Below, in pieces: positions 23,035-33,248 of a stretch of DNA of 64,000 bases; within the stretch, counting starts at the first letter, position 1, and the number at the start of each line of letters is the position of its first letter. Position numbers and translations under genes: made by a program. This stretch comes from Mrakia gelida (Eukaryota; Basidiomycota; Tremellomycetes; Cystofilobasidiales; Mrakiaceae): assembly GCA_024345305.1 (NCBI GenBank), contig BRON01000010.1, positions 372,001-436,000 of the forward strand. Direction: 5' to 3'. A model generated the notes under the pieces. That model was not told where the DNA came from, ran no database searches, and saw only the letters and a program-made list of their open reading frames with translations.

Positions 23035-23554
23035 GCGGTCTCTCCAGTGAAGCGAGCAAGAGAAGGGGGAAGGGAGGAGGGGAGAGATGGGGTTGGCGGA
23101 TTCGAGCGTCGAGCTCACCGTTGCGCTTCCACCCTCGCTCCTCGCCGTCGTCAGTTACTAACCAGAACATCTTAGCCTCGTCTTGAGGTGATCCTGGTGA
23201 CAAGATCACCAAGAGTCGGAGAAAGGTTCTGGAGACCTGCATCGAGCTGCCGGCTAGGCGGGGAAGCTGAAGGCGAGAAGAAGGGAACCAGCGGCGAGGA
23301 GCGTTGTTCGTCTGGCTGCTCCTCCTCGGCTGCTTTTCTCAAGCTCGAAAACTTCAGGTCGCAAAAACTTTCGTTTTCCATCGATCTGGCCGATGCCGGC
23401 TGTGTTTGATCCAGAAGTTAGCAGAAAGCGTCGGAGGACGAGTCGGCAGCGGAGGGCTGAAGAAACGAACTCACCGACGATTCGCCGTTGATCTTTTCTT
23501 CTGGTCTTCCAAACTCCCCTCCTTCCCTCCCAACTACAACAATCAAAACTCCCC
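23035..23554. promoter_or_regulatory. Divergent promoter region, AP-3 beta / beta-mannosidase
   Basis: The segment lies between two divergently transcribed starts. On the minus strand it holds a likely 5'-leader exon and intron (donor GTTAGT near 23155, acceptor near 23045). No recognisable regulatory site was found. Confidence 0.5.
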
Positions 23555-26500
23555 ATGGCTTCCATCACCAACATCATCGAGAAGGGCTGGTCTTTCGCCC
23601 AAGTCAAGGAAGGAGTCGAGGGAGAGTATGCAGCTATCGAGAAGACGCCCACCTCCGTTCACGCAGAGCTCATCAAGTCAGTCCCTCCGTCCCTTCCTTT
23701 CATCTCTCTCTCGGTCCTTTCCTCCGCTGACCTTCTTTTCCTCTCCTTGCTTGCGACTCGACAGATCTGGCAAGATCCCAGATCCCTACAAAGGGATGAA
23801 CGAGTACGACGTTCAGTGGGTGGGAGAGAGCGACTGGCAGTTCAAGACGTCGTTCAAGGTCACCAAGGAGGAACTCGACCTTCCCTCTCACGACTTGGTC
23901 TTCGAGGGACTCGATACTTTCTGTCGAGTCGAGCTTGTTCGTGAACCTCTCTCTTCATTCTACCCTCTACCTCCTGTCACTAACATCGTGCACATTTTTT
24001 GTGGGGGTTGGCTTCGGTAGAACGGCGAGCAGATCCTCTTGAGCGAGAACATGTTCCTCTCCCATCGAATCTCCATCCCCAAGAAGCTTCTCAAGAAGGC
24101 TGGAGAGGCCAACGAGCTCAAGTTCTACTTCGAGTCTGCTTGGTTGAGAGGGAAGAAGGAGGAGGCTGAGAATGGAGGACCGATGGGACTGTGTGAGTTC
24201 CGTCGTCTTCATCTCATCCTCGTCGCCGTCCGCTCGAGCCGAGCTGACCCTCTCTCTTCGTCACGCTGGTTGATCTAGGGAACGGAGACTCGTCGCGTCT
24301 TTACGTCAGGAAGGCTCAGTACGGATACGGCTGGGACTGGGGGCTCATTTTGATGACTGTGGGGGTCTGGAAACCCGTCAAGATCGAGCATTACACGTCG
24401 AGGATCTCGGACGTTCGAGTCGACGCCGACGTCGCTGAGGATCTGAGCAGTTCTATCGAGATCACCGTCGCGTGAGTCACATCTCCAAACCTGGCTTTTC
24501 TCCTCCTCATCTGACCCACTTCGTGTTCCGACGTTCAGCGTCGAGGGAGAAGCAGCTGGAGCCGTGGTCGTCGCGCTCAAGGATCCCAAGGGAGCTGTCG
24601 TCAAGACTGGAGAGGCCAAGAACGGCAAGATCGCTTGGAAGTTCAAGACTGGAGAGCTCGAACTCTGGTACCCTGTTCACTACGGAAAGCAGCCCATCTA
24701 CTCGGTCGAGGTGACTGTGCTTGGAACCGTCCGTCCCTCTTCTTCCTCGATCCTCCCTCGTCCATCGTCTTTTCTCTTATCGCTTCCGAGCTAACCCCCT
24801 CTCCACCCTTACCGCCAAACAGAAAGTTTCTACTCCTCTCGCCACCCGAATCACGAAGACTGGTTTCCGTCGAGCCCGAGTCGTACAAGAGCCGCTCGAC
24901 GGTCAGCCGGGAACGACCTTCTTGTTCGAGATCAACAACGTCAGGATCTTCTGTGGAGGATCGAACTGGATCCCGGCGGATGCTATGCTTACCAAGTGAG
25001 TACCCTGCTTGCCTCATTTACGAGCTCGGAAGGCGAAGAAAGAGCCATCGAAGCTCGATCTGACGCGTCTCGTTTGTCCTTCGACGCGTCCTCTCCAGCA
25101 TCACCGGCGATCGATATCGAGCTTGGTTGGATCTGATGGTCGAGGGAAACCAGAACATGGTAAGTGCTGGTCGTCTACCAGTTCACTTCGCACTTCGAAG
25201 CTAACCACATCGTGTCGTTTTCAGGTTCGAGTTTGGGCGGGAGGAATTTACGAGCCGGAGGTTTTCTACGAGCACTGCGACAAGGTGAGCTTCCTCATCG
25301 TCCTCTTCCACGCCCACCCATGAGCTAGATCTGACCATCGCCTTCCGCTCGTGTTCTCATCAGATCGGACTCCTCGTCTGGCAGGACTTCATGGTCCGTC
25401 TCTTCTTCTCTCCCTCCCTTTTACTCGTTGACGCAACTGACCGACCCGTCGCTCCCTCTCTCACCTCAGTTCGGATGCGGTCAATACCCAGCTCACGACA
25501 AGTTCATCGCTAGTATCAAGATCGAGGCTGAGCAGGTTGTCACTCGACTGAGAGACCATCCCTCGGTCGTGATCTTCGTGAGTAATTTTGTTCTCGACGC
25601 GTCAAGGCTCGAACTCGCTTTCGACGTCTTCTAACTTCTTCCCCTTTTCCTCAGGCCGGAAACAACGAAGACTACCAAGTTGCTGAATCTCTCAAGCTCG
25701 AACTCGACTACTCGGACGAGAACCCCGACAACTTCAGGAAGACCAACTTCCCAGCGTTCGTTCAGCTCCTGCACCCCTTCCCTCTTCCAGCCCCTTCGCG
25801 ACGAGCACCTCGTTAACCTCTTTCTCTCTTCTTCTTCCACCCACCAGTCGATACATCTACGAGAAGACTCTCCCCGACGCCGTCAACAGCCTCTCCTCCA
25901 TCAAGTACCATCGAGGATCACCCTACGGAGGAAAGGACACCACCGATCGAACGGTAGGAGATCTTCATCAGTGGAACGTCTGGCATGGAACCCAGGAGCC
26001 ATGGACGAAGTGGGATCAGCTTTCGGGTCGATTCGTTTCGGAATTTGGAATGGAAGGTGAGTCTTTCTCGTTGTCTCCGTCGCGTCTCGTCTCGAGCTTC
26101 GGAGCTTCGACACGTCTGCGCCCGCAAAACAAACGAACTGACTCCCTTCTTCCTCTTCAGGATTTGCCAACATCCGAACGGTCGATTGGTTCCTCGACGG
26201 AAACAAGAAGGAGCGATACCCTCAGTCGCGAACCGTCTGCAGTCACAACAAAGCCGACGGACACGAGCGAAGGATCGCTCTGTACATGACCGAGAACTTC
26301 CGATTCTCGTTTGAGATGGAGTCGTGAGTCTTTCTACCATTTCCTCTCCTCCGTACCTCGTTTGGTCGACGCGACCTGACCTCCTCCTCTCCTCCAGCTT
26401 CATTTACGGAACCCAGGTGATGCAGTCGGACACGCTCGCTGCTGCCTATCGACTTTGGAGGAGAGAGTGGAGAGGACGAGGAAAGGAGTACACCGCCGGA

Positions 26501-27787
26501 GCACTCGTCTGGCAGATCAACGACGACTGGCCTACCACTTCTTGGGGTGAGTTTTGCGAAGACGAGAGCGAGTCGACGAGGTCGTTCTCGATTAATGCTG
26601 ACTTCGACTCGCTCTTCTCCCCCTCAGCCATCGTCGACTACTTCCTCCGACCCAAGCCTGCCTACTTCGCCATCAAGAGAGAACTCGCTACCTACAGTAC
26701 GTCGATCCTCTCTCAAATTGGTTCGCCTCGATCTCGAGTACCGAGACTGACGCGTCGAGTCGACTCATCTCCCTTCCAGCCGTCGGTCTCGCCAGGAAGG
26801 ACATCACCACCTACAAGGACAAGACCACTGCTGCTTTCCTCGAGATCGATCAGGAGATGCAGATCTGTCAGTCCTTCTTCTGTCTCCCTTCCTCCTCCTC
26901 TTCTGCTCGACGAGGGTCTCGAACTGACGCGATCGCTTCTCGCTTCGCATTCAGGGGGAACCAATTCGACTCTGGAAGCCAAGAGGGCCGTTCTCGAAGT
27001 TCGAGCGATCGGGCTGGATGGAAAGGTCATCAACGAGACCAAGACGAACGTTACTCTCGCTGCCAACTCGGTGAGTTTTGCTCGACGACGCGTCTCGACT
27101 TTAGCTAGAACTGACTCCTTCTTCTTCTTCGTGCTCTCCTCAGTCGACCGAGTTCTTCAAGGGCCCCGTGCCGGGACAGACTATTCGAAATCTCATCAGC
27201 GAGGAACCCAAAATCATCGTCGTTGGAGTCAGGCTTCTTACCGAGAAAGGAGAGGTGCTCGCTCGATACTGTGAGTCGACGCGTCTTCTTCAGAGCCCAT
27301 CCTTCGACAGAAAATGACGTCCTCCCCTTTTATGCTTTCTTTCCCTTCTTTCTCAGCCGACTGGGTGAGTCGATCCTTCCTTCGCTCCGCACTGTTGTCC
27401 TTCGAGCAACGAACCCTCGGACTGATCGCGACCCCTCTCGTCTCCTTCCTCCCCTCAGCCCATGCCCTACAAGTACATCTGCTACGACGACGACTACAAA
27501 CCTCTCAAGATCACGGTCGACGGAGAGAAGATCACGCTCGAGGCTAACGCTCCCGTCAAGGGAGTCGTTCTGGACGTTGCTGGAGAGGACGCGAAGTGGA
27601 GCGATCAGTGCCTCGTGCGTTCTCTCCCTTCCTTCTCCTCCTCTCCCTTCCTCTCGAGAGCTGACTCGTCCTTTTCGTTTCTTTGTTGCTCCAGGATCTG
27701 ATGCCCGGAGACGTCCAGGTCGTCACTGCTGTTGGGCTGAAGGGACGAGAGGTCCAGGTTCGATACATCGGCGACGGGACGGCTTGA
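23555..27787 (+). CDS. Beta-mannosidase, glycoside hydrolase family 2
   Basis: The enzyme removes terminal beta-linked mannose from manno-oligosaccharides or N-glycan cores (EC 3.2.1.25). About 20 exons encode roughly 850 residues. The N-terminal sugar-binding domain contains YDVQWVGESDWQFKTSF and KAQYGYGWDWGLILMTVGVW. The catalytic barrel carries FCGGSNWIPADAMLTN, VRVWAGGIYEPEVFYEHCDK and GLLVWQDFM. The acid/base Glu is in AGNNEDYQ (about residue 430) and the nucleophile Glu in SEFGMEG (about residue 525). ALVWQINDDWPTTSWAIVDY also fits the family. The C-terminal domain ends VRYIGDGTA at TGA 27785-27787. No secretion signal is obvious at MASITNIIEKGWSFAQVKEG, so it is probably intracellular. 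One exon is only 8 nt (27357-27364) and another 30 nt. All catalytic residues are present. Confidence 0.95.
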
Positions 27788-28516
27788 TTCGTTCTTTATT
27801 TACTATCTTGGGCTCGGTATCTCTTTATTCTAACGATTATCATGTGGCTCTCATTCGGTTCACGGTGAAAGAAGTTCATGAACGAAGTCTGATCGTGAAG
27901 CAGCTCGACGCGTCGCCTGATCTTGAGCTCAACTCGACGCGTCGCAGTGCGACCGAACGAGACGGGTGGTATACCCTTTCGAGGGAGAGAGCAAAAAATG
28001 GTCCGACTCGCGATCGCCTCTCTAAGGGTTTGGTGTAGGATAAGAAACGATGAGCGAGCTCGAGATGGACGGGACGAGAGACGCTGGGGAGGACTCAGCG
28101 GACAGCTCTGACTTCCGACATTACATGGTTGCGATCCTATAAAGGCCGATCTGCTTCGCCAATGAGCACCGTGAATGAAGAAAGAAGGGGCGATAACTAG
28201 AAAGTTTCATCGCCTCGGGTCTACTGTGCCAGAGCGGCGGGGGCGAAAGGCCAGACGACTTCAACTTTCGTCGACCTCCCCTTCGCTCGCTTCTGACACC
28301 CACCCTCGCCTTCTGCTCTTCTTGTTTCGCCCGTATCACGTCCAAAGTGGGCATCGGCTCCCAGGTGAGCATCAATTGGTGAAGACGAACGCTGTCTGGA
28401 TGAAGTAGGAGGAGGCAGGCGAAGAGATCCAAGTGTTTGAGCTCACCTTCGCTCCTTCCTTCCTTTCTTTGAAGACCCTCTCTCCTCTCCCAAGCTTTTG
28501 ATCCCTCTTCTCAGTC
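27788..28516. other. Intergenic: beta-mannosidase 3' region and F-box-like promoter
   Basis: T-rich 3' UTR-like sequence lies at 27789-27860. Two GACGCGTC palindromes lie at about 27907 and 27935, within 30 bp of each other. Open frames on both strands here show no domain, and nothing else was recognised. Confidence 0.5.
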
Positions 28517-29522
28517 ATGCCAGACGTTAGCATACGGTCAGACTGTCCCCTCGAAGTCCTTTGTCTGACCCTCGCTTCTCCTTCGGCTCTACAGCTCGTC
28601 CCCTTCTCTCGACGCTTCCATTGGGACCTCCTTCTTCGCATCCTTCAACTCTCGGACACTCCTACCCTCGCCATTCTCGGAGCAGTCTCTTTCGACCTCC
28701 TGGTCGCCTCGTCGCCTCTCTTGTGCAGGGATGTCTCAGTGAAGTCGTGGGAGTCGCTCCAGAAGCTCTTCTGCGAGAGGAAAGAGGTGAGCTCGCTTGT
28801 TCGCTCGTCCCTCCACGTCCAAGCTCTCAAGTCCTGACCGTCGTCTTCCGTCTTGCTTCGGCCTCTAGACTTCCCCTCCCTCTCACATCAACCCTCTCCT
28901 CTCCCTCTCCCAAATCCAAACCCTTCACCTCGACTTCCCCTCTTCCAAACCGGTCGGTCAGACCTACGTCCTCTCCGCCTCCCGAATCGACCACCTCCCT
29001 CTCCCACTCGACGTTCTTCGGGTCACCTTCTTTCAGAAGGTCCTGCTCGAGTTCGAGGAGATCTACCACTCGCTTCTTCCCATGCTCAATCCCCGTCAAG
29101 CCGAGTACGACTTCGGGCCAGGTCCTGACGGCTGCGGTGCCGCTTTCTGCTTTCCGATGTCAGGTAGGGTTGAGTCGTCGGTGTTGGAGGACTGGACTCG
29201 GATCGAAGTCCTGACCCTCAGAGGAGCAATCCTCATCCAGAGTAGACCTGGTAATACTGGCGCCGTCGAACTCGCCTTTCTTCCCCCTCCCTCCATCAAC
29301 CAACGTCGACTCCTTCGCGTCCCTCTGGACTGCCTCCTCCCTCCCTCCTGGGTCAAAAGCCTTGCCGAGTTTTCGGTCAACTTCGCGACTGAAGCGATGA
29401 GAGATGGATACATAGTTCTGGTGATGAAGACCGAGAAGGAGAAGAAGGAGATGGAGGGGATCATACGAATGGTCGAGCCGGAGAGATGGAGGAAGAACTT
29501 CGCTGTTGTCGTTGAGGAGTGA
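28517..29522 (+). CDS. F-box-like protein
   Basis: The N-terminal segment WDLLLRILQLSDTPTLAILG, followed by AVSFDLLVASSPLLCRDVSV, resembles an F-box. That is the helix bundle that docks substrate receptors onto Skp1 in SCF ubiquitin ligases. An intron with donor GTGAGC near 28788 and acceptor CTAG near 28868 joins in phase 0 to one long exon. This starts SHINPLLSLSQIQTLHLDFP and ends NFAVVVEE at TGA 29520-29522. The C-terminal part has Leu-rich strands but no clear repeat. A small intron after MPD (GTTAGC to CTACAG) is also possible and keeps the same frame. It sits beside a second F-box/LRR-like gene. The F-box call rests on pattern only. Confidence 0.65.
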
Positions 29523-30135
29523 GGTGAGTCTTCGCCCCTTTCTCCTCGGCTGATAGATCGAACTGCCGCATTACTGACTTGCCTACCCTTCCACTCCTCG
29601 CTCTCGTCCTCAGATCATCGTCCTCTTCGCCGTCGACTCGGACTCGGACGCGTCGTCGTTTCGTTTCGCATCTGCCTTTCTCTCGTTCTTTCTATATCAC
29701 CAAATCACGAATTGCGCTTTCCAAGATACTTTCGAGTTCTTCACTTCTCTCTTCTCCAGCTGAGAGATCAACCGAGGACGAACAGGAGACGAAAGCAAAT
29801 CCGAGTCGAGGACGGCGGACACGCGAGCAACACTGCCGTTTTGCTCTTCTTTCCCTTTCGCCCTAATTGATGACTCTCAAGCTACTCGAGCAAGAAGACA
29901 GCCCGACAAAAAAAAAACTCCAGGTCATAAGGTGAAAGACAGATCGTAACGGGAAATGATAACGGAACGTCGTCGCGTCGAGCCTTGCTCCTGCCTCTCC
30001 TCCCTCCTCCTCCTCCTCCCCGCGAGATTCACCCCCCATACACACGCAGCCACCTAGTATCCAAGCTATACCACGTCGATGCCACTCCAAACCCAATTGT
30101 CCCAAGCCTACCCGACCCACTCCTCCCCACGATGA
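29523..30135. other. Convergent 3' intergenic region between two F-box-like genes
   Basis: The segment contains a purine run with ten consecutive A near 29908-29917 and CT-rich sequence near 30000. Open frames here have no supporting domain. It should hold both polyadenylation regions. Confidence 0.5.
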
Positions 30136-31584
30136 TCAACAACCTTCCAACCCTTCCTCTCCATTCTTCCATTCTCTCGACCTGCTCAACCAGTCTCGCG
30201 TCCATCTCAGCTCGATGATCCTTGTCGAAGAGGGAGTGTCGAAGAACGATCCTCTGAAGGGAAGGGAAGTCCGACGGCTCGCAGAACTCGGAGAGCGAGT
30301 CCGCGAGAGCGAGATCCGACGCGACGACCTCCTCCGAAGAGAGCGTTGCTCTGAACTCAGTGACGTGTCAGGGGGAGGAAGGAAAGGAAATAGACCAGGT
30401 TCGATGGAAGGATGTCCGAGAAGGAGGGTATGGAGGTGTGGATAGACCGCATCGACGGGGGTGACTCCTTGAAGGACGTCGACGTGGTTGACGCTCAACG
30501 TCTCGAGGTTTGGGCACATCTTGTGGAGATCGAAAGAGAGTTGGTTTTCCTCCTGGAATCGTTGGGCTTGACCGACGAAGAGTCCGACGTGGAGAAGCTG
30601 GGTCCCGGCGACGCGGAGGAGTCTGCTGAAGGTGATGAGAATGGGTGGAGGGTCGCCGTAAGGGTTCTGGGAGAGGTTGTCGCTCCATTCGCTGAGGGCA
30701 TGGAGATGAAGAGTGGTGAGGTTTGGAAAGGGACCTTCGAGGTCGAGGAGGGGCTCGGCGGAGGTGAAGTTGGTGTGGAGGGAGAGGAAGGTGAGGTGAT
30801 GGAGTTCGAGGAGGGAGGTGAGGTGGGCGTAGTTGTCTGAGAGGTGGGTTTCCAAGCTCACGAGCTTTGTCAGGTCCGCTAGAGGTATTCCTTCGAGATA
30901 ACTCCCCGGGGATGGGAGGCAGAGGTGACCAAGGTTAACGAGGCGAGGGACGATGGTCCAAGGGTTGAGGGCTCGGTCTCGTTCTTGAAGGTAGATCGAG
31001 TCGCTGACGTCGGGAAATCCGAAGACGTGGAAGAAGGCTATCTGAGCGATACGGGGATTCTTCTGGTTCGCTCGAAGGAAGAGCTGAAGCTGATCCTTGT
31101 CGACGACGACGTACTTCCAGAGAAGGGGAAGAGCGACCTCCTGGGGCGAGAGGAAGGCGGAGTTCGTGAGCTAGTTGGAGAGCAGGTAGAGGAGAAGGGT
31201 CGACTCACCGACCAGAACTTGGAGACCTGGGTCACGACCGTGATATGGCTGTTTATCATCCTGAGCTCCTCGAAGTCCGTTTCCCCAGTAAAAGAAGGTC
31301 CAAGTTGGGCGAGAGCGAGGATGATTTCTCGGACGACGTCGTCTGGGATGAAGGGAGGCCTGAAAGACGAACAAAAAACCACGAGTAAGCTCAGGAGAGT
31401 TAAGAGAGCTGGATAGATATCCTACTCACATAATGAAGAGGTTCACAAGTTTGACGGTGGTTTCGATGATGGGAGTCGGGCGGAGGGAGGAAGAGGAGGG
31501 AGCTTCGAGCTCACCTTCCTTCCCCTTCTCCCTCTTCTCCCCTCCAAACCGCCAGCAAACAACTTTCAGATCTTGAACAGCCAT
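30136..31584 (-). CDS. F-box/leucine-rich-repeat-like protein
   Basis: An F-box-like start PPFIPDDVVREIILALAQLG followed by a conserved-looking Val/Ser/Trp segment (ITVVTQVSKFWSV) precedes a long C-terminal exon. That exon contains irregular leucine-rich repeats: LGHLCLPSPGSYLEGIPLAD, LLELHHLTFLSLHTNF, FPNLTTLHLHALSEW and MCPNLETLSVNHVDVL. Such proteins are usually SCF substrate receptors. The gene ends EEGLEGC at TGA 30138-30136. Two starts are possible. One is ATG near 31584 (MAVQDLKVV), reading through to the F-box. The other is an ATG created by splicing at the AT^G junction near 31419/31360, giving MPPFIPDDVV. The 5' ends of this gene and VPS28 are only about 44 bp apart if the first start is used. 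Confidence 0.68.
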
Positions 31585-31628
31585 CCCCACCTTCCATTCT
31601 ATCCCTTCTACACATCCAGCACCTCCCA

Positions 31629-32945
31629 ATGTCGATAAATCTCGTTCGTCCCTCCCCTCTCGAGGTTGAACGACATCCCTTCCTTCGAGCTGACCTCTCT
31701 CCTCCTTCTCCCCTCTTTCTTCGATCCAGGACGAAGAGCTTCGTCTCTATACGACTCCAGCCGAGAGGGAACTCTACGACTCTCTAGCGACTCTGTTCTC
31801 GATCGTTGTATCGCTCGACTACCTGGAACGGGCTTATGTTCGAGACTCCATCACTTCCAAAGAGTCAGTCCATCTCCCTCCTCCCTTCCTCCCCTCCCCT
31901 CTCGACCTCTGCCCATGCTCTCGACCCTACCAGAACCTTCCCTGCTCAATAAGGTCATACGCGTCAGACGTTTTCTTCGTCTTCCGCACTCTCAGCGCAC
32001 GGCGAGACGAGCATCATCATCGGAGGTCTCCCGACGTTGAAGCTCACCTTTCCATCGAGCTCACCTCTTCTCCCTTCTTCTCTTCCTCTCCTCACAGCTA
32101 CACCCCAGCATGCACTCGCTTACTCTCCCAGTACAAAGGGATCCTCAAACTCGTCCCTCCGTCCCAGTTCCCATCTCTGGAAGCGTTCATGACGAGGTTC
32201 AACGTTCGTCCCTCCCCTTCTTCTCGCCCTCTCCTCCCTTGCTCGAGCTCACCCTCTCTCACGTCTCTTGCCCTCGTGGAACAGATGGAGAACCCAGCCG
32301 CAGTTCACAGACTCAAGATCGGAGTGCCAGCAACTGTCGAGCATGCTTCCGGAGAAAACGCTGGTGTAGAGACGGGTAAATGGGTTGCTGAGGTCACTCA
32401 GGTGAGCTTCGTTTCTTCCCTCCTTCCTTGTCGTCCTTACTTCCCCTCTGTTGCCCTCGAACCGTTTTCTTCAGGCTCCCAAACACCTCCGACTAACTTT
32501 CGCTCTCTCCTTCTTCATCGCCTAGTCCTTCATCACCCTCCTGGACGCTCTCAAACTCCGCATGCGAGCCAAAGATCAACTCCACCCTTACCTCAGCGAC
32601 CTCATGAGCGGTTACTCGAGATTCAAGGCCAGTGCTGAGTGGGAGGGACGAGGGAGGATCCTGCATTGGTGAGTCCATCTCCCACCTTTTCATGGAAGTC
32701 TTCGAGACGCTGATTGAGCTCCTTGGTTCGCAGGTTGATCACGTTGAACGCCTTGACCGCGTCGGACGAGATCACGGACGAACAGTCGAGACAGGTTCGT
32801 TCCCTTCCTCGCTTTCCTTTCGTTCTTGAACGGACGCTGATGGTTGGATGGGTTGGGTTCTTTCTAGATGCTCTTCGACATCGAGCAGGCGTACAACGAG
32901 TTCTTCCGGAGCTTGTCGGGAGGGAAGGAGGGTGGAGGGGATTAA
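31629..32945 (+). CDS. VPS28: ESCRT-I subunit Vps28
   Basis: Vps28 joins Vps23 and Vps37 in ESCRT-I and links to ESCRT-II during multivesicular body sorting. After a tiny 15-nt first coding exon (MSINL, donor GTTCGT at 31644) the protein reads DEELRLYTTPAERELYDSLA and VVSLDYLERAYVRDSITSKE. Then come YTPACTRLLSQYKGIL and VPPSQFPSLEAFMTRFN. The C-terminal four-helix domain follows: SFITLLDALKLRMRAKDQLH, PYLSDLMSGYSRF, and ALTASDEITDEQSRQMLFDI, then EQAYNEFFRSL. Order and length match the family. It ends GGKEGGGD at TAA 32943-32945. An alternative first donor 21 nt later would add VRPSPLE. Confidence 0.92.
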
Positions 32946-33248
32946 GGCTCTCGACTGGACTCGCGACGCTCTGCGTTCGTTCGTTCGAGAGCCGTCGTTT
33001 CGTCTGCACCACCGCAGCAGCATCCTTCCTTGCACCTGGACATGGAAGGGAGAAGGGGGCTCTGGAACCCATGGAGAAGGATGGCAGCTCGCGAGAAGGA
33101 GAGGGAGGGAACGCGTCGAAGGGCAACGATCATGAAATGACATTTGAACGACTCGTTATCTCGTAGAGGGAGGAGGAAAGCAAAAGAAAGCTAGCAAGGT
33201 AGACTGGTAACACATCTAAACGAAGCATGATCCCAAGAACCCGTTGAA
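32946..33248. other. Convergent 3' intergenic region, VPS28 / HAK transporter
   Basis: This is about 300 bp between two convergent gene ends. I see nothing beyond probable 3' UTR sequence. Confidence 0.5.

Noticed and set aside
23035..23381. Upstream ATGs giving a longer AP-3 beta N-terminus
   Set aside because: Joining them to the conserved trunk through the available splice sites creates a stop or shifts frame; treated as leader.
26324..27274. 316-residue plus-strand frame in the beta-mannosidase gene
   Set aside because: It reads through several verified introns; only the parts that match GH2 exons are real.
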